From Strigomonas culicis (taxonomy: Eukaryota > Euglenozoa > Kinetoplastea > Trypanosomatida > Trypanosomatidae), in assembly GCA_000482145.1 (NCBI GenBank), contig AUXH01000282.1:1-23738 (forward strand): a stretch of DNA of 23,738 nt, read 5' to 3'. The translations under genes and the position numbers were made by a program. Shown here piece by piece: positions 1-8,277 of this stretch; position 1 is the first letter of the stretch; every line of letters begins with the position of its first letter. The notes under the pieces are model-generated. The model ran no database searches and had not been told where the DNA came from. It saw only the letters and a list, made by a program, of their open reading frames with translations.

Positions 1-5
1 AGTAG

Positions 6-33
<28 letters not shown>
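6..33. repeat. (TA)14 microsatellite
   Basis: Perfect alternating TA from 6 to 33, followed directly by a short (AG)5 run. It lies in non-coding sequence. Confidence 0.95.
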
Positions 34-37
<4 letters not shown>

Positions 38-866
38 GAGAGAGATTTTTTTTGAAAATGAAAAGAGTGAGAAAATGCAGAAAGAAAAAAATGAAAATTA
101 AGAGGGGGTGCCACAAATGCACGAAAAAAAATACAGAGAAGGGAACCGCAAAAAAGAAAAGAACTAATGATAATAATAATAATAAATCTAATACTTACTG
201 ATTTGATATGTAATATAAAATACTAGATAAAAAAAACTCTTGAAGAAAATCAGTGTTTTTGCTGTTGTTGATGTTATCTTGTGATGTGTTGTGATGTTCG
301 TGGGGACTCCACACAGTGGTGGCTTGTACTTCACAACGAACACACCCGCACTGAATCTAGCTATAAGTATGGAAAAGAGTATCTGGAAAGTGCTTAGTGT
401 ACTTCGGAAACGGTAGCCAAACACTGAAGCTGTAGTCTACGTGCGCCTTCCTTTCTTCCTCCTTTCCCTTCGCTATTCCTTCAGATTGAAAGTTGCAAAT
501 TCAATTTCCGTTTTTTTTTTCTGTAAAAAAAGAAGAAGAAAAAACAATGTTCAAAAACTAAAACAAAAATAGGAAGAGTTTTTAAAAGTAATTGTTTACT
601 TAGGTATATCTATTAACACAAGTCAGTGACTCCTAGTATGAGGCATGATGATGGGAAAGGGAAACCAAAAGCAAATGAATTGAAAAAAAAAAGTGTGTGA
701 GAGAAGAAGGGAGAGGAGAAGGAATGAGTAAAAACAGCCTGTTTTTCATATGTCTGACATCCGTCGCACTCCTGTCCTTCCCGCATGTATTCCCATTGGT
801 ATGCATAACCCCGAATACACAAAGGAAAGTGACAAAAACAATAAAGAAATAAAGGAAACGGAATAA

Positions 867-885
867 ATATATATATATATATATA
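867..885. repeat. (AT)n microsatellite
   Basis: Nineteen bases of perfect AT alternation in the 3' flank of the androglobin-like gene, about 170 bases past its stop codon. Confidence 0.9.
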
Positions 886-1052
886 CTAAAGAGGTATGGG
901 AAAATACTCCTCCACATTGAATGTTTATTTACATGTAATGGTCATATTTGCGGAATCTGTCAACTATACATATGTACAAAGGGAGAGGGGAAATGGTATG
1001 CCACGTCACGCCTCTGTAGCACCGAGGATACAACAGCGCAACACGACCGGTC

Positions 1053-4000
1053 TTACAAGTGCACAATCGACTTCTGCCGTCTTGGGTGCAAGTCGTCCTC
1101 CGTTCCACCGGCTAAACACGAAAAGACCACCTCTAGAACACCGTTGGCCATGTGGGGGTCAGCAGCATCCATCTTAGACACATCAGCTGATGTCGGGACC
1201 ACCTCCGGGGTTTCCTGCCGGACCGCCGCGAGGCGCTGCTCCCAGAACTCCCGCAGGTCGGCCTTGAAGCCGAAGGACTGAAAGCGGTGCTTGCCGCGCT
1301 CCTGCGTGGCCTCGCTCTGCAGCAGGTCGGACTGCTTCCGGAGCACGCCCTGCAGCAGCCGCGTCTGCTCAATCTCGTCGGCGCGCGTCGTGTCCGGCAT
1401 GCTCTCCTCGAGCACCACGCCCGGGATCGAGAGCGCGCGGCTCGCTACCGGGGCCTGCTTGGCGGCGTTCTTGCCCTTCTTCGCTTCCCGCAGGCCGACC
1501 GCGCTGCTTGGCTTCGTCGGTGACACGGGGTCGGTCGTCGGCGCGACGTGCTCGAAGGCCCGCAGCGGCAGCAGGCGCACGTTGTAGGCCTCCGGCGGCA
1601 CCAGCGGCGCGTGGCGCTGCTCGCTGTCGGGGAGGTCGTCCGTCGCAATCGTCGGCGGGGGCAGCGCCGCGGCGGCCGTCTGGTGCCGGTTGCCGGCGCC
1701 GCTACCGCGCGTGCGCTCCATCGCGGTCACCTCCTCCAGCGGCGTCGCCTCGTAGGGCAGCAGGACGTTGCGCGGGTTGTCGAGGAAGCGCCGGCGGCTC
1801 TGCCGCGCCTGCTCGCCGCGCAGCTGCTCCTCCGCGGCGGCGGCCGCCTGCTGCTGCTTGCTCATCTTGGCGTTCGCCGCCGCGGTGGCGGTCGTCGGCC
1901 GGCTCTTCGCGGTGGGGCTGTTCTCCTTCGTGAGCGCGTTCGGCCGCAGGTCCGTCATATCGCCCATCAGCTCCTTCCACTGCGTCCGCATCGTCGTCAC
2001 GGCGTCGTCCTCGACGATGAGCGTGTTGCGGTGGTCCACCTTCGCGACGGAGAAGTGCACATGCAACGTGTACTGCAGCTGCAGGTTCTCGACGCGCTCC
2101 TCAATCTGCGACATGCTCGCGGAGGATTGCACCGGCGCGCCGGGCGCGGCCCGCGTGCTGACGGAGCCCTTCGTCCGCGACGAGGAGCTGCGCTGCTTGC
2201 CGTTCTGCTTCGACTGCGACACGGACAGCGAGGCGCTGCGCGAGGACGCGTCGAGCTGCTCGCGCCGCTGCTCGAGCTGCGCCTCCCGCTTCTGCCGCGC
2301 GTACGCCTCGGGGTTGGCCTCGTACGCCTGCAGCTCCTGCTCGCGCAGGTGCTGCATCGCGTCCTCCGCGGCGCGCCGCTCCAGAAGGAAGCGGCGCTCC
2401 TGCTCCCGCCGGCACTTCTCCTCCAGGGCCCGCGCGCGGGCCTCCGGGATGAAGCCCTCGATCACGTAGCCGGCGCCTTTCGACTTCTCGGTCGCCTCGA
2501 GGAAGATGTCCGGCACGAAGAGGTGCCGCAGCTTGGGGCCGGAGAGGTACACGACGTCCGCGGGCTGCTTCTTTGCAAGGCAAGTCGACGGGGCCGCCGA
2601 CGCGGCGGGGCTGCTCGACAGGCGGCTGATGGCCACAATGAAAGGCACCTGCTCCTCGCCGTGCACGTCGCACAGCACGCTCACGTGCGCCGTCTCGGCC
2701 ATGCTGAAGGCGTGGGAGAAGAGCATGCAGGTGCCGCCGCGGGAGAGGAAGCCGCCGTCGCTGATGGACGTGGCGGACAGGTTCACGTTCTCGTAGCCGG
2801 TCACCTCCTTGTTGGAGCGCATCGTGAGCCGCCACACACCGCGCGGCATCACAATCTTCCGCTGCGGCGCCGCACTCGGCAGCGGCCGCAGCGTCCCGTG
2901 CTCGTCGGTGTGTGACGCCGCGGCGGGCGCCGGCGTGCCCTTGCTGGCCGTGTGCGCCATGAGAAGGTATCCCTTCGTGTTGGGCGGCAGCTCGATCTGC
3001 GTGATGCGGCCGAGATCCCCTTCACACAACGTCTTCGCCGTGTCGAGGTCGACTAGGGTCATCTTCACAAGGCGCAGCACCGCCTGCTCGTCGTGCTGCA
3101 CCGTCACTGCGTTCGGAAAGACGTCCGCCGCGTTTGCGTTGCTCGTCTTGTGGCCCGTGCCCTTCAGCACCGGCACCACCGCGCTCACCGTCTTCAACAG
3201 CTTGGCCGCGTTCGCGAGCACGTTCGTGCCGCGCAGCCCCGCGGGGTCCTCACTCTCGGGGAGGGCGCTGAGTATGGCGGTCAGCCGGGTCGGCTCCGTC
3301 ACCCTGAACTTGCGCTTCAGCCACATCTGGTGCGCTTGCATCGCGTCAAAGGCGTTGTACGTATCCGCGTCGACCAACTCGTACAGCGGGTTCACGCTGG
3401 TGCTGTCGGTCGCCTCCGCCCGCAGCTCCATGACGCAGTTGCCGAGGATGGCGATGTGGTCCTTCGGGTTCATGCGGGGCACCGTGATGCGGAACGTGTG
3501 CTGCCCGGGCGTGACGAGCACCCGCGTGCAGCACCGCTTCTCCTGCTCGTACAGGATGGTCTGCACGTGCGTGAAGGGGTCCGCGCGGTCCCAGTTGTAG
3601 TAGTCCAGCACGAGCTCGTTCGTGTCGGCCACGAGCGGGGCCAGTGGCGGCAGGCCGGGCGGCTCATTCGCCCTGGAAGTCGGCGCCCCGGGCTTCGGCG
3701 ACTGCGCCTTGGGGGGAGCGCCGGCAGGGCCGCCCTTTGCGGCAGCCGCCGGCGCGGCTGCAGGGGCGCTCGGGGCGGCCTCCTTACAGCGGCCAAAGAC
3801 CACGAAGGTGACCTCCTCCTCCCTGTCACACTGGACGGTCCACCAGACCATCTTGCCGCGCGTTTCGTGCCCCGTCGCACTACTCACCTCCACATTCGCC
3901 TTCGCCTCCTTCGCAGCGGCCGCGTTCGGCTTCTTCCCCGCCGCGGGCGCCACCTCGGCAACGTTGGTCGCGAAGGTGTCGTACTTGATAATGACATGCT

Positions 4001-5720
4001 TCCCGAAGAGGACGTCGAAGGAGTGCCACACAACCAGCGCGTCCATCCTCTCCGTGAGCTCCTCGATGGTGAGCCACACACTGACCAACGAGCGGTCCTT
4101 CTCCGTCGGCACCGCGGGCGGCCGCGCACCCGGCCGTTTCAGCACCTGCTGCACGTCGTCCAGGTCCTTCTCGACGTAGAAGACACCTTCAGTGAGGGCG
4201 GTCTTGGGGGTGGTGAGGAGATGCAGCGCCAGTGTATTGCGGAACGGGGCGACGTCCACCACCGTGTAGAGCTGCGTGCCGGTGCCGCAGCCGGGGACGA
4301 GGGAGGTGTCCTTCCTGTTGTGCAGCGCGCCCACGAGCAGCCGCCCCTCCGGCGGGCGCTCCACCGGCGGGGCCTTTTCGGCGTCCCCCACAAAGGTCAC
4401 CTCCTTCACGACCTTGACGCTTGGCCGCTTCTCCTGTTTCTCCCGCTCTCTCTCTAGCTGCGCCATGTACGAGAGCAGCAGCTTCGTGGACGTCACGCTG
4501 TCGCGGGGGTGAAAACTAAAGTACTGCGGGATCCAATTGCCCATGAACATGGAAACCATTGTTTCGGGGGACTCGAAGAGGAGGGGCGCGCCCTCCACCC
4601 GCAGGGCCTTGATCACCGCCTTCGCTAGCAGCGCAGGCCACAGCTCCCGCGTGGTGGTAATGGTAAGCAGCGGGCGGCCCAGCTTGTCGACCGGCAGCAA
4701 ATCGTCCACCACGACGCGGCACCACATGCCCTTCAGGTAGAGCTTCACGACGTACTTACCGGCCGGGTTGTATACCGGGTGTGAGGTCCCCGGCGCGTGC
4801 GGGTGGATGAGCTCCCACAGGTAGTTGCCGGTTTCAATGTAACTGTTCAGCTGCTCGACCGCGAGCATCACGCTATTGAAGGCGCTCATGAGGAACGGCG
4901 GCACCGCAGCGAGGGTCGACAGCGCCTCCGCCCGCTGCAGCTTGTGCCGCAGCGCCGTGCTGTAACGGGAGCCGACCGCCTCGGCCGGCGTCTCCGCGCA
5001 GCCCGCGGTGAGCGTCGGGTCGTACGGCTCCATGAGCGCCGGCACCTCGCGGTAGCGGCGCACAATGTCGCCGGACGTGGCGCTGAGCCACGACTCCGCG
5101 TCCTGCGGCGTCATCTCGTCCAGGAAGTTGACCACCTCGGCGTGCTGGTCGAAGAAGTCCGCTTCGCTGTTGGTGGAGGTGTCACCCCCACCTCCTTTTT
5201 TGCTCGCCGCGGGGGGAGGGGCCTCGGCCACATGGGCCACCTCCTGCTTGGAGTGCATGATGTGCTGCAGGGCGTCCTCCGCGTAGGGGTCTAAGAACGG
5301 AGTGACATTGCGGTGCACAACGGGCCGAAACGGCTTCTGGAACTCGGCGGGTTTCTGCCACGACACAGAAAACTGCTCCTTTGAGCTCTCCGCCGCGTCT
5401 GCCGCGGCGCCCTCCGGCGTCGCGTTCGGCGGCGACGGTTCAACCCCCTTCTTGGTGCTGCAGTAAGTCGCCTTGATGAAGCTCTCTACCACCTTGTTGC
5501 CATCGGCGTCCACGAAATCCACCTGCGCCACCGGTTCCTTCACAGGAGCCTTTGCGCCCTTTCCCGCGTTGTTGCCTTGCGTGCCGAACAAGGAGCATCC
5601 CCAGTTCTCCTGCGTAATGGCCAGTTCATCCCACTGGGGCAGCGTGCAGCTCGTGTAGATAATATTGTTGGTGGCGGCAAACAACCCTTCCCTGCCTTTG
5701 GCGCTCCTCGTTTGCTTCAT
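1053..5720 (-). CDS. Androglobin/calpain-like protein with inactive protease domain
   Basis: A 1555-residue protein. Residues about 298-372 match the calpain-like core of the androglobin family: LWELIHP, then GKYVVKLY (321-328), then W-x-R-VVVDDLLPVD, then ELWPALLAKA. Calpain proteases need Cys, His and Asn. Here no Cys precedes the core at a plausible distance (the nearest is C241), the His position in the later strand is Leu484 (QLYTVVDV), and the usual NPWG reads TTPK, so it should not cut protein. Downstream come a second conserved block (about 540-630), Ala/Pro-rich linkers, a beta-rich block with PGQHTFRI (about 735-745), a charged coiled coil (about 1088-1162), and a basic, Ala/Gln-rich tail. 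I cannot see a globin fold. Family members are linked to cilia and flagella in animals; a flagellar or cytoskeletal role here is inference. An upstream in-frame TTG at 5732 was rejected in favour of the first ATG, since the predicted 5' UTR holds no other ATG. Confidence 0.75.
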   Translation of the reverse strand: MKQTRSAKGREGLFAATNNIIYTSCTLPQWDELAITQENWGCSLFGTQGNNAGKGAKAPVKEPVAQVDFVDADGNKVVESFIKATYCSTKKGVEPSPPNATPEGAAADAAESSKEQFSVSWQKPAEFQKPFRPVVHRNVTPFLDPYAEDALQHIMHSKQEVAHVAEAPPPAASKKGGGGDTSTNSEADFFDQHAEVVNFLDEMTPQDAESWLSATSGDIVRRYREVPALMEPYDPTLTAGCAETPAEAVGSRYSTALRHKLQRAEALSTLAAVPPFLMSAFNSVMLAVEQLNSYIETGNYLWELIHPHAPGTSHPVYNPAGKYVVKLYLKGMWCRVVVDDLLPVDKLGRPLLTITTTRELWPALLAKAVIKALRVEGAPLLFESPETMVSMFMGNWIPQYFSFHPRDSVTSTKLLLSYMAQLEREREKQEKRPSVKVVKEVTFVGDAEKAPPVERPPEGRLLVGALHNRKDTSLVPGCGTGTQLYTVVDVAPFRNTLALHLLTTPKTALTEGVFYVEKDLDDVQQVLKRPGARPPAVPTEKDRSLVSVWLTIEELTERMDALVVWHSFDVLFGKHVIIKYDTFATNVAEVAPAAGKKPNAAAAKEAKANVEVSSATGHETRGKMVWWTVQCDREEEVTFVVFGRCKEAAPSAPAAAPAAAAKGGPAGAPPKAQSPKPGAPTSRANEPPGLPPLAPLVADTNELVLDYYNWDRADPFTHVQTILYEQEKRCCTRVLVTPGQHTFRITVPRMNPKDHIAILGNCVMELRAEATDSTSVNPLYELVDADTYNAFDAMQAHQMWLKRKFRVTEPTRLTAILSALPESEDPAGLRGTNVLANAAKLLKTVSAVVPVLKGTGHKTSNANAADVFPNAVTVQHDEQAVLRLVKMTLVDLDTAKTLCEGDLGRITQIELPPNTKGYLLMAHTASKGTPAPAAASHTDEHGTLRPLPSAAPQRKIVMPRGVWRLTMRSNKEVTGYENVNLSATSISDGGFLSRGGTCMLFSHAFSMAETAHVSVLCDVHGEEQVPFIVAISRLSSSPAASAAPSTCLAKKQPADVVYLSGPKLRHLFVPDIFLEATEKSKGAGYVIEGFIPEARARALEEKCRREQERRFLLERRAAEDAMQHLREQELQAYEANPEAYARQKREAQLEQRREQLDASSRSASLSVSQSKQNGKQRSSSSRTKGSVSTRAAPGAPVQSSASMSQIEERVENLQLQYTLHVHFSVAKVDHRNTLIVEDDAVTTMRTQWKELMGDMTDLRPNALTKENSPTAKSRPTTATAAANAKMSKQQQAAAAAEEQLRGEQARQSRRRFLDNPRNVLLPYEATPLEEVTAMERTRGSGAGNRHQTAAAALPPPTIATDDLPDSEQRHAPLVPPEAYNVRLLPLRAFEHVAPTTDPVSPTKPSSAVGLREAKKGKNAAKQAPVASRALSIPGVVLEESMPDTTRADEIEQTRLLQGVLRKQSDLLQSEATQERGKHRFQSFGFKADLREFWEQRLAAVRQETPEVVPTSADVSKMDAADPHMANGVLEVVFSCLAGGTEDDLHPRRQKSIVHL

Positions 5721-5757
5721 GGAAATATACAAGTCTATTGTAGTGTGAACAGTACGC

Positions 5758-5760
5758 TCC

Positions 5761-5790
<30 letters not shown>
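5758..5790. repeat. (TC)n microsatellite in 5' UTR
   Basis: TC-repeat with one interruption on the plus strand, so the mRNA of the androglobin-like gene carries a (GA)n purine tract about 40-70 bases before its start codon. Confidence 0.92.
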
Positions 5791-5792
<2 letters not shown>

Positions 5793-5824
5793 ACGAATGT
5801 ATTCGCTAGAGTTGCAAGTTGCTT

Positions 5825-5862
5825 CTGAGAAAGGGGAAAAAAAACAATAATAAGAATAAAAA
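5825..5862 (-). promoter_or_regulatory. Predicted trans-splice acceptor, androglobin-like gene
   Basis: Read on the minus strand, a T/C-rich tract ends in TTTTTTTTCCCCTTTCTCAG, with the AG at 5825-5826. The mature 5' UTR would be about 104 bases with no ATG before 5720. This is the cleanest acceptor in the window together with the V-ATPase one. The spliced-leader mechanism itself is family knowledge. Confidence 0.7.
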
Positions 5863-5884
5863 GTGGGTTAGAGAGGGAAGGGGG

Positions 5885-5899
5885 GAGAGAGAGAGAGAG
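5885..5899. repeat. (GA)n microsatellite
   Basis: GA-repeat on the plus strand, giving (CU)n in the minus-strand transcript just upstream of the predicted acceptor. It is complementary to the (GA)n tract transcribed from 5758-5790. Confidence 0.9.
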
Positions 5900-6555
5900 T
5901 ATGCATGTCAGTGAGAGGAAGAAATAAACAAGAACGAGACGATGTATACCTAAACATGTATACACAGCGGTGCATGCACCAGCGATGGGCCCAAGAGGTA
6001 GGCACAAGCACGAAGAGCTGAAAGACAACTACACAAACGGTGGGCATTTGGTGATATCCAAGCCGTGACTTATGTTTAATACATCCTGTAATATCTGGAA
6101 AAGATAGTCCTGTCCGTGATTGAATTAATGACTACAGAAAAAAAGTAGACCTTAGTACAATCCGTTCTCTGCTGCTCTTACACTCACAACAGTAACACAG
6201 CACATGTACTATGTAGTGAATCCTTATGAGCAGTGACTCCTATCGAGAATAATGTACAACACGAAGACGCCAAGATGTATAAAGGGTAACAAAAAAAAAT
6301 GATGATATATTAATAAATAAATGAACAGATTTGAACTCGAATCTTGAAGACCAACAACAATAACAGTGTCTGAACTCCCTCCTATACCCTCTAGCCACCT
6401 ATACAAGAATGAGTCACGCAGAGATGATCTGGATTTGATTTCACATCCTGTCGTGGAAATGGCACTCTCCTAATAATAATAATAAAGAATCCACGGGAAG
6501 TGGAAAGCGAAAAAAAAAGGGAGTGGTCGTGTAGGGATGCGTAAGTGTACGCTAT

Positions 6556-7362
6556 TCAGGCAAGTACCTTCGAGAGCACCTGCTCCATATCACCGCGAGC
6601 GTCGGCGATCATCTGCGCCAATATGTCGTCCGTGTACTTGGGGTCCAGCCCCAGGTTGTGCAGCTGACGCAGCTCGTCGGCGTAGATCTCCTTCGGCGGG
6701 CGCTTGCCCCCCTGCACGCCTTCAAACAAGTCCCGTGATTCGTCCTCCTCGTCCTCCTCGTCGTCGGAGAAGTCGTAGTCGTACGTGTACTGGTTCCTCA
6801 ACACGGGCACGAAAGGAACCGTCTCTTCGTTCTTGAGCGGCACAAAGTCCGCGGGCAGCTCCCGCAGCGCCTTCTCCGCGAGCTCCATGCACTTCGCCTC
6901 ATACGCGGGGCGGTCGCTGCGGTACTGCACTAACGCATTCACGTTTGCCGGCGCACCGGCGTCCTTCGGGTCCGGGTCCGACAGCAGCGAGACGACGGAG
7001 AGCAGGACGGAGCGGATGGACTGTACGGGCGTCCAACGCATCATGGCCGTCTCCTGGTCATTCAGCTCGTCGACGCCGGGGGCGTGGAGGATGGAGATGC
7101 ACACCTTGCCGGGGTCCTCGTTGCCGTACACGTTGGGGTGCCAGAAGGAGGACACAATGCGGAAGACGGGCGGCTCCATCGGGAAGCTCTGCGGGAAGTT
7201 GAGGGTCGCCTTGTAGACGCCGCCAAAGTAGGGCGTGTCAGGGGGGCCCGCGAACCACACCGTCCACTCAAAGATGTTCTTTTCGGACTCTACACGGAAG
7301 CCGGCCGGGCAGTCCTTCTGCAGGTCGCGCAGCTGCTTCTGAAGGTGTGCAGTCGCCGCCAT
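6556..7362 (-). CDS. E2 ubiquitin-conjugating enzyme, Cdc34/UBE2G-type, with UBA-like tail
   Basis: A 268-residue E2 that would take ubiquitin from E1 and pass it to substrates with an E3. The UBC fold spans about 1-170, with the HPN motif at 75-77 and the catalytic cysteine at 88 (GKVCISIL). Between Cys88 and W110 there is an acidic insertion (GVDELNDQE), the hallmark of the Cdc34/UBE2R and UBE2G groups. Downstream, about 192-209, lies a Tyr/Asp/Glu-rich stretch recalling the Cdc34 acidic tail. The last 40 residues (228-267: ADELRQLHNLGLD ... EQVLSKVLA) look like a UBA three-helix domain, which could bind ubiquitin. This combination is not the standard layout of either group. The open frame extends upstream to TTG at 7383; the first ATG, giving MAATAHL, is the natural start. 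Assignment to Cdc34 rather than UBE2G rests on the acidic tail and is tentative. Confidence 0.88.
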   Translation of the reverse strand: MAATAHLQKQLRDLQKDCPAGFRVESEKNIFEWTVWFAGPPDTPYFGGVYKATLNFPQSFPMEPPVFRIVSSFWHPNVYGNEDPGKVCISILHAPGVDELNDQETAMMRWTPVQSIRSVLLSVVSLLSDPDPKDAGAPANVNALVQYRSDRPAYEAKCMELAEKALRELPADFVPLKNEETVPFVPVLRNQYTYDYDFSDDEEDEEDESRDLFEGVQGGKRPPKEIYADELRQLHNLGLDPKYTDDILAQMIADARGDMEQVLSKVLA

Positions 7363-7458
7363 CGAGTCGGGGGGTGGACGCAATTAGGGACACGAAGAAA
7401 AACCTCGAAAGGAAACGCAGTCACGAAGGTGAACAAGTGATAACAAGAGAGGGAGTGG

Positions 7459-7539
7459 CTGAAAACAGAAAGATAGATAGTAGTGTGCGCTTTGTGGGTG
7501 TATGTGCAAACACAACAAAGACTTCAAAAAAAAAAAAAA
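7459..7539 (-). promoter_or_regulatory. Predicted trans-splice acceptor region, E2 gene
   Basis: On the minus strand a run of 14 T (7539-7526) is followed by GAAG, with AG at 7522-7523. A second candidate, CTGTTTTCAG, has its AG at 7459-7460. The 5' UTR would be about 159 or 96 bases, with no ATG before 7362 in either case. The choice between the two is not decidable by eye. Confidence 0.5.
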
Positions 7540-7617
7540 GAATCACAATTCTGAAGAACTGTAATACCAACTACAATAGAAAACAAAGAAGGGAGACGAT
7601 GTGTAAAGAGAATAAAA

Positions 7618-7635
7618 AGAGAGAGAGAGAGAGAG
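7618..7635. repeat. (AG)n microsatellite
   Basis: Perfect AG alternation over 18 bases in the spacer between Tudor-SN and E2, read as (CU)n in the transcript upstream of the E2 acceptor. Confidence 0.9.
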
Positions 7636-8064
7636 GCGAGCAAAAGTTCTTTTTAGAAAAACAAAAACGCAGTGTATTGTCGATGTGAAACAAGAAGAAG
7701 AAAGCATAGGTTCGCATCCAACAGCGAATGGAATGAGTGTCGTTAGATTTTACGTTAAACACTGAATAGTTAGAAAGAGAAACAAATGAAAGGTATAAGA
7801 GACAAACAAGCGAAAAGTAAAAATAGAAAGCGTCTCTTCTCATGAACAAGAAACGGAGAACGAAAATGGGAGGTATTCGTGAAACAATAATTGATAATAA
7901 AAGGTCTGGAGCACAAGACGACAAAACAAAAAAAAGAAGAAGCAAAGCACCGGACAGAAAAAAAACAACGTCCAATATTCAGACGAACGAAACATTTTTT
8001 CTTCTTCTCATTTTTTAACTTTTATTATTATTATTTGTGTGGGTGTGGGGCTGCGTTAATAGGG

Positions 8065-8081
8065 AGTAGAGATCCTCTACT
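8065..8081. repeat. Short perfect inverted repeat in Tudor-SN 3' UTR
   Basis: Arms AGTAGAG and CTCTACT are perfectly complementary over 7 bases with an ATC loop. It lies about 200 bases downstream of the Tudor-SN stop codon and could form a small RNA hairpin. Function is unknown and chance is possible. Confidence 0.5.
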
Positions 8082-8277
8082 AAATTGGTCCAACACAGAA
8101 TGGAGGACATCCATTAGCCAGTGTACACATTTTCCCCTTTCTTTCGTGTTGTTTGTGTGTTGCATTACTGCCGAAAAGATTAAATATTTATTGAACAGTA
8201 AAAGAGAAAAAGGATATATATATGCATACGACTATGCTGGTTGATGACGCAGGAGTGAAGTCCATGCGAAGGATGGA

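Larger units (their letters stand above)
1..1052. other. 3' UTR and spacer downstream of the androglobin-like gene
   Basis: No gene is supported here. The stretch follows the TAA stop of the androglobin-like gene (minus strand) and is AT-rich with homopolymer A runs, a (TA)14 tract at 6-33 followed by (AG)5, TAA trinucleotide repeats near 168-184, and an (AT)n tract at 867-885. Short open frames exist, but they start at GTG or consist of low-complexity hydrophobic sequence read through AT and polypyrimidine tracts. Bases about 270-450 are less biased in composition but show no recognisable element. The splice site of the next gene in the cluster, if it is close, lies left of the window. Confidence 0.7.
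5721..6555. other. Spacer between E2 gene and androglobin-like gene
   Basis: The right part is the 3' UTR of the E2 gene and the left part is the 5' UTR (about 5721-5824) of the androglobin-like gene. It contains a (TC)n tract, a (GA)n tract, AT-rich sequence and TAA repeats at about 6471-6484. A weak pol III box-like pair at 6328-6398 does not fold as a tRNA. No coding sequence is supported. Confidence 0.7.
7363..8277. other. Spacer between Tudor-SN and E2 genes
   Basis: This 915-base stretch holds the 3' UTR of Tudor-SN and the 5' UTR of the E2 gene. The plus strand is strongly purine-rich from about 7380 to 7980, so the transcript is pyrimidine-rich. It includes an (AG)n tract at 7618-7635, TTA repeats near 8023-8035, and a short perfect inverted repeat at 8065-8081. 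A hydrophobic open frame at 7571-7975 begins at TTG and is made of pyrimidine-tract codons, so I do not call it a gene. Confidence 0.7.

Noticed and set aside
188..424. 78-codon minus-strand frame near the left edge
   Set aside because: It opens with GTG, has AT-driven composition and no recognisable motif.
633..917. 94-codon minus-strand frame downstream of the androglobin-like gene
   Set aside because: It begins with ATG but is built on an AT microsatellite (IYIYIY) and pyrimidine runs, has no preceding splice tract of its own that is convincing, and shows no domain.
5721..5732. Upstream TTG start adding four residues to the androglobin-like protein (and similar TTG/GTG extensions of the E2, V-ATPase a and 104-residue genes)
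   Set aside because: Trypanosomatid genes normally start at the first ATG after the spliced leader; each has one just downstream and the extensions match no family sequence.
624..6242. Shared 12-mer CAGTGACTCCTA at 624-635 and 6231-6242, both in 3' UTRs
   Set aside because: Twelve-base matches are expected by chance several times in a window of this size.
6310..6415. Possible tRNA or tRNA-derived element on the minus strand: A-box-like TGGCTAGAGGG (6388-6398) and exact B-box GTTCAAATC (6328-6336)
   Set aside because: Acceptor, anticodon and T stems do not pair when folded by hand; only three D-stem pairs form. Probably chance; a tRNA covariance-model scan would settle it.
7571..7975. 134-codon hydrophobic minus-strand frame in the spacer before the E2 gene
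   Set aside because: It opens with TTG, not ATG, and its Phe/Leu/Ser content comes from reading polypyrimidine sequence.
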